Assembly (NCBI GenBank): GCA_036365455.1
Contig: JAWQUS010000008.1
Location: forward strand, 16,227,501 to 16,291,500
Reading direction: 5' to 3'
DNA length: 64,000 bases
Source of the DNA: Macrosoma leucophasiata
Lineage: Eukaryota > Arthropoda > Insecta > Lepidoptera > Hedylidae
Below the pieces are notes generated by a model, which saw only the letters and a list, made by a program, of their open reading frames with translations, ran no database searches and had not been told where the DNA came from. Shown piece after piece: positions 11,601 to 26,600 of this stretch. The first letter of the stretch is position 1; each line of letters begins with the position of its first letter. The position numbers and the translations under genes are program-made.

Positions 11601-14600
11601 TGTAGATCATAGGCGATCTACTGGGTTAAGCACTACGGGCGCGGTTGGGTAGTGTGATGGGTGACCGCTAGTGGCAAATTAAATGCGCGTATCCGTGCTT
11701 CGGAGGGCACGTTAAGCCGTCGGTCCCGGTTGCTATCGAAAGATAGCAGTCATTAAACCTTGTCGGAGGCCTTATGGGCGGTTTGAAAACATTCGACCGC
11801 GGGTTGGCCACTAACCCACCCACCTCCACCAATCCACATTGGAGCAACGTGGTAGAGTAAGCTCCATCCCTCCTCCAAAAAGGGGAGAGACTCGTGTCCA
11901 GCTATGGGACGTATAATGGGTTGCCATTATTATATGAATGCTAGTAGGTAATGTTTGTCTCATTTAAGATTTGAGATCATGCTGCTACACACTCGTAATT
12001 AATTTGGTTACATCATTGACGGTAGAACCACAGTATAAGTACATACAGTAGTTTATCACCTTTGAAGATTTGCAATATGCCTGACTTCATCCATAAAATT
12101 GCAAATTCATTAAGATTGTCACGTTTTTGGTTTTTATTTACGTTGTTTGTAACGCGTCAGTTTACGTTGAACATATACAAAAATCCTAAAAACATGACGC
12201 CTGTAATCCCCTAAGGGGTAGGGAGAGGTAAATCGGATTCATGCATCCTCGATTCGCCGGTCACGTTTTGGCCCATGTAACACGCGGCAAGTTTGTTGAC
12301 ATCTCCGGGCACTTTACCAAACTTTGAGGTACTGGGGACCCTCCAGAAAATAGAAAAATCTATCAAACTATAAATATCACAACCTTTCAACAATTTACCA
12401 GTCTATCATCAATCTACCAGTATTACAGTTGGGCGGTCTATCAGTGGGTACGTAACAGTAGAATTCTAACAATTATAATGTACCGATCCTAATATTCATC
12501 CATACCTTTTTAACTCCGTCCAATAGGTAGGTATAATCCGAATATCAAATACATACAAACAAAAAAACTATGAAGAGTTTTCTTTAAAGATTTTTTCGTT
12601 TTGTGAAGTAAATATGTACATAAAGTGTAAAATATAACAGATATTATTAATCAATGAAAATTAGAATAAAATATTAACTGTAAAGTTGACATCAAGTTTT
12701 TCAATATCATCTTTCCAAAAACTTATTAAAATATTTTTTTAATCTCGCACTCGCACCTTTTGCGAAAGTGACGTTCTGCGTCAAAACCCCCTTAACGCTA
12801 TGTCCCAAGTAGATGACAGTTTTTGTATGGGCTACAGTGTTGCCAACCTGGCTTTTGAAAAAGACGTAGGTCAGATAAGAAAATTACGGAGAAATGGTCA
12901 AATTTCCTTATGAAAAATACGTAGATCTACGTACTTTTTTTCTGAATTAGATGTAGAGAGTAAAATAGGTAAAAGTTAATAAATCGATAATTTATAAAAC
13001 CTTAAAAGTAGCAAACAGCAGACAAATCAAACTTCGGTTAGAGATATCTCCGCGAATAAAAATAATATTTCAATAGCCGATATGGGTAATTGTTAGTTTT
13101 TGCATTATCTACATGTGGTAATTCGTAGAATTTTTTTTGATAACGGTAAATTTTTTAAAATTAAAAGAAATTTAAAATGGCTTCGACAAAATCATAAATC
13201 ATAGCATATTTATTAAATTAAAAAAAAAAACCATTAGCACCAAAAAAATTATATGAATTACCACATCTTAATAATTCGAGAAAGTTAACTACTTTTAGGG
13301 TTATCAATTTATTCAAATTATTCAATTTTTAGGTTAAGATTCACTATTACGGCGGCAAGATCACCTTAAAACGTTTTGTTTAACACAGTCACATGAATCA
13401 CAGTTCTATAGAATCGACACTTGGTTTTTAAAATAAATGGTGCGACGTGTTAAGGGACGAGGCGAGTGCACGTTAGTATCGAACAGAAAGTTTATTAAGT
13501 TTTTTTTGCGAAAGTAATGGAAATTATGGCCATTTAGTCTAATGAGATGTTATTTTGCAATTTTGAACTATTTTGATAGAAAATACGTAGATTCTGGGAC
13601 TAAAGTACGTAGGTTTGCAGAAAAGGCTTAAAATACGTAGATCTCCGTAAAAAGACGTAGAGTTGGCAACACTGATGGGCTACTTGGTACCGCCCCCTCC
13701 GTCCCTCGCGTCGCACGCCCCGCACGATTGCTCTGACATTACACGTTCGTTGGATGACTGTAGGTAATTAACACGTTCGTTTTCTTTAGACTGTGGTAGA
13801 ACCTTGTGTTGTGTCGTCGATGGGTTACATCAATGAGGTTTAAAAATCTATTTAGAAAAGACATGGGGAACAAAATCCTAGTTCCATTTTTAATTTTAAT
13901 AATATACGGCGCAATAATATAAAATGAAAAGGAAACATGACACTTTTGAATTCATGAGTATTACTATATTTTATTAAACTAATTTTAAATATTTTAATTT
14001 GTTTAAATTAATTTCATATAATTATAATTTCTTATCTTCAAATCTTCGTTCTTTCTGTTTTCGTTATGGTTTCTTAAATCTTTTCGTAATACAAAATATT
14101 TAAATTAAATTACTGTCTAAGAAAAATAATTGTTCAAGTAGCAATAAAAAAATGTTTAACTACCTCATAATAGACCAGGATAGATTATTTTTATCAAGTC
14201 CATTACCTTGAGGTATAATAAACCTCAAGTCCATCTGACCCACTAAATATAAAAAAATCTTAATCTGACATCAAGACATTTTAATAAATTAAATTAAGTT
14301 TATTGTAACATAACAAACTTGCTAGTCGATTAGCCTTTCATGTATTTTTTTTAGTTGGTATAAGAGACGTTGCCACGTCAACTATCAATATGTGATTACG
14401 TGAAAGTGTGGTAAATTGCCTTACGATGACTGTGACCATGCAATCAAGGGGAGTGTCTCTTCTAGTACTTTAGTACAAAATGGCCAATGGATTATATGTG
14501 TAACGAGCTGTGCCCGTGACTTCGTCCCCGTGAGAATGTATGATTGTTCAGTACCTACCCAGACGAAGTCGTGGGCGCAGCTATTACAAAAGAAGCCAAA

Positions 14601-17600
14601 GTTACTCCATAAGCTATCTGCCAGTGGAAGTCCCGTCAAAATCGGTCCAGCCGTTCTCGAGATTAGCGGGAACAAACAGATAGACAGACAGACAAAAATT
14701 GTAAAAAAAAATGTTTTGGTATATGTACCGTGTATACATACATATGCATTTAGTAAAACGCGGTTATTTTTATATTTTAAACAGACACTCAAATTTTATT
14801 TATTTGTATGTATAGATAGGCTCGTCACCTGTTATTATTTGACGAATTGTGGGTGTATGTTGAACATACACCTACAATTCGTCAATTGTCAATCGAAATG
14901 TACATTTAATTGTGTAATTTAAATTTAATGTACATTTCATATGTACATTAAATTTAAATTACACAATATAAATATAGGATTATTTACCTACCTCGGAAGC
15001 CTAGTGGAAGCAGGCCACAGGTTTCGATTCTCGGGTAGGGGGTTATCAGAGATAATGGTGTAAAGTCCTTTATCTCTGGTTCTATTGGGATTTTTCCGTT
15101 TTCTGGAAATTTCCCAGTACCTCGAAGTTTGGTAATGTGCCCGGAGATGTCAATAGGTTCGCCACCTGTTACATGGGCCAAAAACATACCCGGCGAATCG
15201 TGGGTGTTTGCATGTATGCTTGAATGCATGCATTTGCCTCTGCCTACCCCTTCGAAGATTACATGCGTAAAGTTACGTTTTTTTTTCATTAAAAATGCCG
15301 TTAGAAATTATGTAGATTTATGTTATGCATTTTTATCATTCGCAAACAATTTGGACTTTAACTTACCTAGCTACGGCTGGATAACATTCGTGGTTGAATA
15401 ATGCTCCCGTGGGATAGATCCCCACCGCTGTGTATATGACCTTCGCGCCATCGAACTGATGCTGACCACGGATCGTTTCATAGATTTCATGAGCATTGAA
15501 TTGAAGAAGTTGAAGGTTTCTAACTATAAGTTCCTTGATAGCAGTTTCCGCTGTAAATAGCATCACGTTTCAGAAATTTGGTCATTCACAAGTGCATGAT
15601 AGCATTGATTTGTTTGAAGGAAACGTAAAATTAAATATCAATAATAATTCTGTTCGCGACTGTTACATAAAAGCATAGAGCAACACGGGCCACCGGCGGC
15701 CGCGGCGGAGCGGAGGGGAGTAGCCATAGCGTTTATTACCGATGCAAAACAGTCTGTCATTTTTGCTAGGAGAAAAACGTGTGACACACACACACACACT
15801 ACAAAAGTTACTACGAAACTCACACCCTTACTTTAACGAAATACATAAACAATTTCAGGCACGCATTTAAACATCTAGGTGACAGGCATAGGCACACTTG
15901 TGCTTGTACTTTGACAGACACAAGCCTGCATATTGCCACTCCCCTCAGGTCCGCTCGTGTTCCTCTATGCGTAAAATCGTCGCAAATTAGGAATAATTCC
16001 TAGTTAGGTATAAGTTTAGATAGCTCATTAGTTTACGTACAGATAGCGTTTAAACGCATTTTGTATATTAAATTACTGAAAAGATACTTATACCATTGTT
16101 GTTACTCATACTCGTAGATATGCTTAAATAGGTATGTTTTTATCGAATTGTGTATAGAAATAGTTGGTTACAATTTCCGATCATTGAACATTCTCGAGAA
16201 TAGTAGAATATTAGGGAAAGATCGAGACGATTTAGTTCAGTACCTACCCACTAGAATACAAAGAGAGGGGCAGACTGTATTATGTTGAAAGGGATAACAT
16301 TAAAATGGGACAATCTGATTAGAAATCTGATTAATGTCGTACACACCCGTAATAATAATACTTGTTTTAGTATAAATAAGAGGCCGGGATCGTTTTATTT
16401 AGGCTGAGAGCACTTTGCGCTCGCTGATTGCCCAGTGAAGTAGACAAGTGCCGTCGAGTCGAGCCGTCGACATGAGTCCATTTAAAAAAAAAAAAAACAT
16501 TTGTCATGTCCGGTACTCGAGATGCGCGAACGTAGAACGCGAAGTGCGACAGTAGGGAGAGAGAATTATAGTCATAGCAATCGTCAGAAGTTCTCAGTGC
16601 AGATACCCTTTCTCCCCAGACATCTAAGATAATTATCTAACGATGAGCTAAAAACTACGGGACCATTCATTAATATCTCACTGACCATAAGAATGAAGAA
16701 TTAGAGTTCGACGACATGAACATAATTTGTACAGATTGATAAATTGAATTTGCCCCCAAAATTGAAAAATAAGTTAGTATCGGTCTAATCAAAAGGTTCA
16801 TTTACATAAAACTGAAAACGTAACACCAATGCTATTGTATCGTTGATAAAAAAACCTCAATATAAAAATCAATATTAAAATTACCCTTTGCAAGGTTTTC
16901 CTGTTCGCAATTTTTGAAGAATCCACTCTTTTTTAAGCATTCAGTAAGAAACATCGCCATTATTACTCTTTTCAGATAATCCGCTCCCTTTCTTTGGTTT
17001 GAATGCGTGCACAGTGAATAAATTTGCGCCGCTGTCGATTCTAACCTTTCGTGGTAAGTCATTTTGTCCTCGACTTTCACCTCAGCTTCATCCTCAATAC
17101 CATTTTTTTCAACAAATGCTTTCACGCTTCTTTTGGACCTATTTAGTCTTTCTTTCCTGCTTTTCATTTTAGATTTTTTTGTTACACCTTCAATATCATT
17201 AAGTGTTGCACCCTCAACAGTTTTAACACTATTGGCTATGTATTTAGAATGTATAGTTAAGCTGGTATCTAATCCTGCCTGCGTAACCATCCGTAGTGCT
17301 ATGTGACTTAATATTGACATACCGGAACCTGTTACAATAATATCAATGTATTAAATCGAGAACATTCAAATAAAAATACGAAGTAAATAAAATCACGTAT
17401 TAGAATGAAGTCTATGAAGCTTGAAAAAAAAAAGATATAGTATACTTCTAGCGAACTCACGGTGAAACTGGTTTAAAACTGTCGGAAGGATAACTTAATA
17501 TGAAGCAGCGTAAAGTATCTAGTGCTTCAAGCACTATTGTTTTTATTGAACAATTAAATAACCTAGCCTAGAACATTGCAAAAGGTATTTGAATAATATA

Positions 17601-20600
17601 ATAGTAACATATAAAGGTAAATCTACTTACCTATAAATATATCCAGGAACTGGCATTCGTACGCATGGTATGTGGATACTGCTGCATCTCGGCATGTTAT
17701 ACTACAGAAAGCGATTCCTGAACATTTTGGACACCAAACCGGTGCTTCTTCTTCATAATCTTGAAGCCTGCACACACGTGACATTGATGTCAAAATATCT
17801 GCATCGAAATAAATAATGAACATAAATTTCCGTAAAACCTAATTTAAAGAATCGTTCCAGGGATTCGATTTAAGTATTCAATTTGTTTTTTTTCACAACA
17901 TTGTATATTTGTGTAGGCAGAGCAACAAATATCGATCACTTTAGTAGCTTTCTGAGAGCTTCCTGTTCCTTTTAATGTGCATCACTTATTTCCGATAACT
18001 GTCAGAATGTTTTTTTACTCCTCAAGCTCTCTCCCGACAAATTGCAAGTCATTATGCGTGTAACTCACATTTCTATACACGTTCCCATTGTATATATATT
18101 TACAGACACATACCTACAATGTTACAGTGCTCATCAAGAAATAATGCACAACGAGCCTTTGAAAGTGAAAATCAGCTAGTTTCGGCTTTGTAGAGCATTA
18201 TCTCTGCTGCACACTACCTACGTAAGCATTCGTAGTCCGGTATTGGTCAAAACTCGATCAAAATGGTCGACAAACGTCAAATAGGTAAGGTGCGAAAGAG
18301 ATAACACTCACAAGGATCTCAACAACACCAGTGAATGTTTATGTTTTTTACAATTCCAAAACTAGCCACAGCCTTAATTCAGAGTTACGTATATATACCT
18401 CTTTAGACAATGTAGACAGTGGGAGCCGAAGTAGTCAGCTAGTAGACAAGTAGCATACGGACTGTCTACAAGAAGAATGTCGCCGGTTCTTATTGGATCG
18501 TTAGCTACTGCAAACCGTCCCTACAAGAATAAATAAATATATTATCACGCTGTATATGGTAGTCTGGAGTCTAGTAGTGTTCGTTCGGTTTCTCAAGAAC
18601 CGAAATATTTTCCGAAAGGAATTGAAATTGTGAAAAAGGTGACTGCTTCCTTGAGGGCTAAGGGTTCTCTCATATCTTTCTATTCATGCCCGCCTAATGG
18701 TAGGTAGGATGGAATAGGTAATAAGAGAACAATTTGCTTAAATTATCTGAATTATGCTGATACATTTCCACACAAATTTACATAACGTCTTCGCATTTAC
18801 ACAGTATGTAAGAATTAACCCGAGAGCTTGTACGCGTCATCAGCTCTATTCATTGTGTAAGTGTAAAAAACGTTTTTATCTCTCATTGCATGGTTTAACT
18901 CCCCGTTGTTTGGAAGCCTTGAAGGAAACAAGGGTCCAACAAGTAGATTGCCTTTCGAGAATTTTTGACCTAATTTATGTTGGGTTGCACCCGGCGGGAC
19001 CTCTCTCTGACTGACAGGTCTCGAAGGGGTACCTGGGGTAGTTGTAATTTTTGTGTTTACTTGCCAAATATTGGTATATGCTACTACTGGGAATGTTAAT
19101 TATGCTTGTTTGCCACCTTCGTTACATAAAAATTGACTTTTAGGGTTCCGTACCCCAGGAAAAAAGAGAATCCTCATAAGATCACTCGTGCGTCTGTCTG
19201 TCTAGATATTATACTTCTGTCACAGCTGATTTTCTCTGAAAAAAAGGACGGCTGATTGAGTGGCAATATTGCACTCATTTTAATTAGTAACCCAAACATG
19301 GACGTGTAATACAAGTAAACGAGTTTTAAATAAATATGGAGACCACTTTCGGGAGTCACACACATAATTTAAATATGTGTGTGAGTATAATCACACAAAT
19401 TATGTTTTGCTAAAAACATTGTGTATGTATGTATGTATCTTCACGCCAGGTCCCTAACGGCGTAGGTAGAGAGTGTAGAGCGCCTTATGTGTGACATAAT
19501 AATATAAAATGAAGGTCTTATTGTAAGGATCACAAATATAGAATTTTTAAATCAATAATTTGGAACTTATTTACGAAAATAGGCAAACTTATTTATGAAA
19601 TGACCATTCGCTCTCTTATGATATATCCGCCTGTAATCAGATTGAACAAACACAATTTTGAAAATATTGGATATAGTTCTTTAAAAAAATTAAAGCTATA
19701 AGAATTCTGTGGTATTCCAGGTAGATACTGTGAACGCGAATCCAACCCGTGCTTGGACTATTGTTAGTTGAATGTAGAAATAAAACCTACAAATCAATAG
19801 ATTAGAAAATAAAAATCTCCTTTTAATAATTAAGTTTGTTATATTAATATTTACTAACCTTATTTTCTTCTTCAGCGATTTTCACTAATTTTGATAAAGC
19901 TGGCATGTTTTGCTTAGCACCTCCAGTTAATAATATACCTTTAGATAAATTTTTAATCAATTAAGAACTTAAAAATAACAGAATTCAACCATAATTTACA
20001 GTGGACAAGAGAATAAGACAATGCGTATAACTGAGTACCTTTACCCTGTAATTTTTCTTAAGTGTTTCCAAGTGTCAAAAATCAATTTCTAACATGAATT
20101 ATTAATCATAGAACCATAAAATTATAGTTAAGAATAATAAGTATTACGAATAATAATAAGAGAAGAAGTTGGGAGCAGTAAGTAGTGTACGCGAGAAAAT
20201 CCACAAATACGACATATATTTTTACTGGTGGTAGAGCCCCAGTGGCGGAGCTCGCGGGCGAAGGCACCACCGCATTACCTAATATACTTACTGCTAAATG
20301 GTAGTGTTCAGCACTATCGTGTTCCGGTCTGGTGGTAATGAACGGCCCTGTAATTTCCGGCACAGAGGCATAACACCTCAGGCCTCAGGAGTGGTAACGC
20401 ATCTGCATTTTGACCTCGATCTTTGTGTAAGTGTTCCTTAAATCGGGCAATTACTGTCAGTGGGTAATCACATCACACTTTGGTTTACCCTACTCAAGTA
20501 AACTCAAATATAGTTATTTATTAATATAATAATCATATGATGAATACCCATTCTTTTAATGTGATTAAAATGTTATCAGTTACAAGACATGGCACAAAAA

Positions 20601-23600
20601 AAAAACACGTCTCTATATTGCTGATAGTGGTTGAATTGAACAATGGCCATCACTATCGAATCGAGAAGGGAAATTAATTAACTATAAGCCAAGATAATCT
20701 GTGATATCAGTCGGTGTACGTAGTTTTCATCTACTGGGTATGGTCTTAATGATACGATACATGATTAATTGCAATTTGATTAGGCAGGATAATCGCTCTG
20801 AATTTCCTAAACGTGTATCATAATTCGAATTATTTAAGCTCTATTTTTTAATACTAATAATCTAAATGAAACTGCTTTCGTATGACACAATCTTAAATTA
20901 CGAATTATGAATGTTTGCGCATACAACAATGTCACACCATTTTACCACAGTAAAAAGTTAATATTCCAAAATATTAAAAATACAGACAAGTTTGTATACA
21001 ATCATATTTTATACTTTTCTCACAATATATCTCGAGATAAGTATTTGGATTATTGAGTCTGTGTGTAGCGTTACCCGCTCCCCGCTCCTCTTGTACCGCG
21101 CAGGCGATACGCGAGTTAAACTGTCGGTCTATAATATATGGGTCAAAATGTAAAGTACTAGCGAATCGTTGGTGTTTGCGTGTATGTATGAATGCATGGT
21201 TTTACTCAAGTAAATAACCCCTTCGGGGAACATAATTAACAATTATTTAATTAATTAGGAACTTAGTGGTAGCACTGATACATTAAGTTCCCAGGTTCAA
21301 TCTCTGAGTCGAAAGATGCTTTTATAATTGGCAGCATTTAAGAATTCCCAATGCGATCCTCGGATAATGTACCCGTTAAAACGTTATAAGAAAATTGAGT
21401 GTTTGGTTCATTAATTCATGCATTTACCTCTACTCAACCATTCAATGAATACAGCCGTGAAGTTAGATTATAAAAAAAATACCTGGCTTATCAGGCGGGT
21501 TCTTTGTTTGTGCGTTGTAATCCAGAGTTTCTATATCTTCATTTAGTTTAGCCTTGGCTTCTTCGTTGTTGCCTAACAATCTTCCAGCTAACTCGTATGA
21601 AACTTTAGCCCGAGTGATCTCTCCGGCTTCTGTTATTCAAATACCAATAACAATAAAGTTATGAAAAGAACATGGAAAAGAAATTACAATAATCTGAAAT
21701 GCGAACTACAAATTATGTTTATAGGATCCCACTGCAAAATCATTTCGTTCCCAGATATGCTGCATACATAAAAAAAAATTCTTTAAAAAAAAATGGGCAA
21801 GTGATATAAATGTTATCTATCAAGGGGGTCCACAGAAACCAGAAAAATATTGAAAGAAAATTAGTAAATACAAAAATTGTAATAAACAAGAAAAATAGTT
21901 TGGGACCTCTGCTCTAGATTATAAATATACGTGAAAATTAGGTTTGCAGCATATCTGGATGAACGAAATGATTCTGCAGTGGGATCCTAACCTATAACAA
22001 CCTGAGAGACATAACAACTTAAGCCTCAGAAGTGGCAACGCATCTACATTTAAATCTTTAGTTTAATGTCAACATTAAACCAGAGATTTCAAAATTTTAA
22101 AATTAGATATACTCAAGAAATACTGAATAGGTATGCCTATACCATCAATGACTACAAAATAGTTATATATTGAAACTTAACATTGATGGTAAGTGAATAT
22201 CGGAGCCTATACATATTGGCGTAAAATAAAAGATATCATGTTATTAATTTCCACTCGTGAGGCCTATGATGTTAGCCTAAGAGCCAGAAGTTACAGAGAC
22301 CGACTTTTATACCATTGTGTCGGATACGTGATGGTCCGGTATTTCGCGTGTATTAAACTAAAATGATTATTTAACATCAACACGACGTATCGGTCGTTTT
22401 TTTAACTTCCATGGTTTTAGGCAAACGGAAGACAATTTGAAAACGTATTATGTGCAGCTACCCTCCATCTTTTTCGCAAACGTCTCGCGTAGCGTAGGTT
22501 TGTTTATGGTTGTTTCCGGATTATCCCATTGTCAAATGTATTTGTCACCAAATAGTAATAGGTTTAAACAACACTGTCGTGATCCAGTTAGATGAAACAA
22601 ACCACTATGCAACATATAACTTAGGCCTGAGAGAACATTTTTGTGTAGACGGTTAAAGGCGGCAGTATTACCATCCATATTAACTCAATACTTGTTTGCC
22701 ACCATCACTACATGTAAAAATCTAGCGACTCTAGCGGGGACGCGCCCGACTTCTTTGACAACAAAAACCGTGATATCTCGGTAAACATAAGTACGATATT
22801 GATAAATTATAGATATTTCCTCAGAAAAACCCCTCTTTTCAACATTTCAAACAGGAACAACATCCGTTCACAACTTTTCGAAATTAACGCATACATGCCA
22901 GAATACTAATGCAACTATATCAATTGTCAATGAGCTAATGTTGTTTACTTACAATTTTCTAAATGAAGGATGTAATTCATGCGAACGTATAAAGCGCATC
23001 ATGTACTTTGACCAAACTCTTTAAACAGAGAATAATCAAATAAAAAACGCATACATACAGGGGGATATTATAATATGTAGTGATGAAGTGATAGTGAAGT
23101 GAAGTGATGTAGTGAAGTGATACGAGTATACAATACCTTTATAACAATGTCCCATTCGCCAGTAATATTGAGCACGCATTCGAGCTGGCAGTCGTTCTTT
23201 GAGGGCCAATTTCAAATCGGCAAGTGCAGCTCGGGGACGCTTCAGACGCTGCAGAATTTCGGAACGGAGCCAAAGCGCGAGGGCCAATGACACCCCGTCA
23301 TCAATTACCTCCTCGACTCCTGGAAAAGTTATAATTATAAACTAGCTGTGTCCACGTTTTCGTTCGCGTAGAATTTAACAAAATTATTGTCCGGCTTTAC
23401 CGATTTAGACGGAACTTTCATTAGTAGATAGCTCATGTAATAAGAAGTAACTAAGGATACATTTATTTATGAATTTTAGTATACTAGCAGCGCATACGAC
23501 TCCGTCCGCGTAGCGCTTTGCGTGGACAGCGTGTCTACGTCTTCTTATTACATGAACTATCTGCTAGTGAAAGTTCCGTCAAAATCGGTAAAGCTGTTTT

Positions 23601-26600
23601 CGAGATTAGCCGGAACAAACAGACAGACAGACAGACATAAATTGAGAAAAATGTTGTTTAAGCCGCGGACGCACTGAATCGCATGCTGTGCACGGGCACG
23701 CGACGCGATGTATGGGTTAATTTGTTTGACAACGTGGATCACAGTTTCTACTGCAGCACACGCTACACACGAAACTCACGCGTCACGACTATGTACAGGC
23801 GTCGCTTCCTCGCCCTTCTCACCCACCACTCGGTCCCGCTTCCGTGCACCACGTGGTCCGCGTGGACAGCGTGTAGCAACGTGCTCGCATATTCGTGGAA
23901 GCCACGAGTTTCAATTCATGCGTAGCATATCCGTGGGTTGCAGTGGACACAATCTCATATATTTTCTTGGAAGGCGAAGCTTGACCTACGTGCGTATCCT
24001 CTCTGTGCGCTGCGCTGGGTCCGCGGCTTTATATCGGGACGAATATCTGTAGGCCAAAAAAATATTCGTCCTGGTGCGGGAATCGAATCCGCGATCAAGC
24101 GGTCGTCCCACATTGCTTGATTAATTGGCTCATCGAATATTATAGAGTAATATTATATCAACAGTACCTATTGTAAGATTAATATAAATTTACTAACTTA
24201 AAAAAATCAAAGAAAAAATTAATTATTTTGGGCGAGATTAAAACAGGCGATCTGTGAATAAACACCCCAGCTGTCTTACCGAGAAGTCTATGGGATCAAT
24301 AATATAGCTATAAAATAATCATATAATATTAGCTGGTAAATAATTTTATAACCGATATTATATTATAAACCTCCTCTACCGTTTATGAAATTAGGACAGT
24401 AAATTACATTGGGATCGCCCGCCGACGATAATATCAACCAAGTACAATTAGTTTATTATAATAATATATCGCTGTTTTCATACCGTTAGCGATGTATAAA
24501 GGGAACCCTCTAAAAATCGTACTAGAACAATGACCCATCTATTCATATAAATAAAATTGGAATATCTGTTTGCAATATAAAAATAACCGCTTTTTACTAA
24601 ATGCATATGTATGTATACGCGGTACATGTAGCAATTTTTTTTTAAATTTTCTGTCTGTCGTCCAGTTAATCTCTGGAACGGCTTGACCGATTTCACTGGA
24701 TCTACCTACCTTCAGCTGATGTAATAAGGAGTAACTTAAGTTATTTTTATTTCAGAATTCAATTCTACGCGGACGAAACCGTGGGAACAGCTAGTTACAT
24801 ATAAATTAAATTATATTTCAGAAGAGACACATTTAATTTCCAGAAAGCACGGAAAACACGTTGTGAACTTGGCTACGTGGCATCAAATTTTAATAATTTT
24901 CTCTTCAAATTAATAGATATCGTGATAAGCAACTTGCAACGAACTAATAGTAGACCTTCATGAAGCGAATTTTTCACATCATTATGTTTTTACTTTGCGT
25001 TTAAAAATGACAAAAAGGAAAAAAAAACAGGAAGAACCCGTTTAAAAATATCAAAATGTAATATAATATTTCTATGCTCTTGTAAAATATGTTTTTTAAC
25101 CTACGACACTAAACTAACAACGGCTACATTAACTGACCTGCCATGGGAGCCCGCAGAACTGCCTGACTCGCTAGAGCCAACGCTTTATTCAAATCACCTT
25201 CATTCAAGGCGGTTAGCGCAGCTTTCCGCTTCTCAACTGATATTCTCGCATCCTTAGCACGATGAAGGGGCTGTATCCGGGATAATACCTCAGACAGAGC
25301 TTCCATTATCTGAAATCCACGGTGCTAAGAATTAATTAAACCAGGCTAAAGACAAGTTCCCTTTTATACTAATTAACTTGGAAGCGGTGAGCTGTAGTCA
25401 TGCCTCAAAAATTAACTTATCGACATCTCGACTTACGACATTCTTTTAAGGACTTAAATTAAATTATAAAAAGAAGTTATGACCCTAAAATATGTCTAAG
25501 TTTTGGAGCGTTTGAAAGAACGGCTTTACTGTTTTGGCTAATCTATCTACCGCCGTATATAAATATATAAATACTAGCTTTTGCCCGCGACTTCGTTCGC
25601 GTGGACTTCAGGTTCGTCCCGTCTAGTCTAGTAATAAGTAAGAAATACGGTAACTAAGCACTGCAGAGCCCTAATTTGTACGTGTAACTCCTAACCAAAA
25701 ATAAATCGCTAGTGCCTTGAAAATTCGCAAAACGGACACAACCGTCAACGACGTCTGCCCTCACGCGTCTGCCCGCGTTCGGGTCGCGCACTCAGCGATG
25801 AGCCACTTCTTCCCCACCGCACCTACCCCGCTCCCCCCACGCCCCGTTCGCCTGGCGCCGCTGCCGGTATTTATCACCGAAACGGTATTTATCGCCGAAA
25901 TTGCTATGACTCTGCATTTTAAATCTGTGATATCTTCGAAAATATTTATTTAATTTACATGCTGTAAAAAGCCATATTGATCTTTATTAAATGCACAATA
26001 TATTTAAGATACTTAATTGGATAAGGATTAATACTGTATTGCTTAAAATCGCTTCGTAAATAAGCCATTATTTCTCGTACAAAGTAAAGGATAAAAAATG
26101 GTTATTGTGGGTTATTCCTAAGAGATAAACATATACCATCACGGACTTTTTTGTAGACCTTTTTAAGTTGTACAATACTGTAGTAAATTGTTTTGATCTA
26201 TCTTGTAGGATTCAGTCAGCGTTTGCAATGTAAGCGCAAAAAATGTGTTTTTTCTACGACCTCACATTAAAAACCTCAAAAATTGTAGCCTATGTGTTAT
26301 TCTGATGTATAAGCTATAGCCTATGTGTTATTCTGATGTATAAGCTATATTATGGTAAAGTTTCATTCAAATCCATTCAGTAGTTTTTACGTGAAAGAGT
26401 AACAAACATCCATACATCCATACATACAAACTTTCGCCTTTATAATAGTAGTAGGATTTTAAGAGCTTGTTAAAAGTACATTATAAAAAACTAATTATAA
26501 TAAAGTTACTATATGTAAGTTAAAATCATGTGTTAGACCAGGGTTTCCTAAAAAGTGTTTTCCGAAGTTTGAGGGTTCCGAATTCCATGTCCACTCTTAC

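Noticed and set aside
14416..14922. 168-codon plus frame and a 123-codon minus frame
   Set aside because: They run through repeat E and the two palindromes. Both strands are open because of the palindrome and repeat composition, and no domain or splice sites are present.
16240..16640. Solo LTR
   Set aside because: A TATA-like box and composition change are visible, but I found no TG...CA ends, no second LTR and no 4-6 bp target duplication.
23683..24120. Three overlapping plus frames of 60-114 codons
   Set aside because: They lie entirely inside a GC-rich MITE and the adjoining SINE, which occur elsewhere without these frames.
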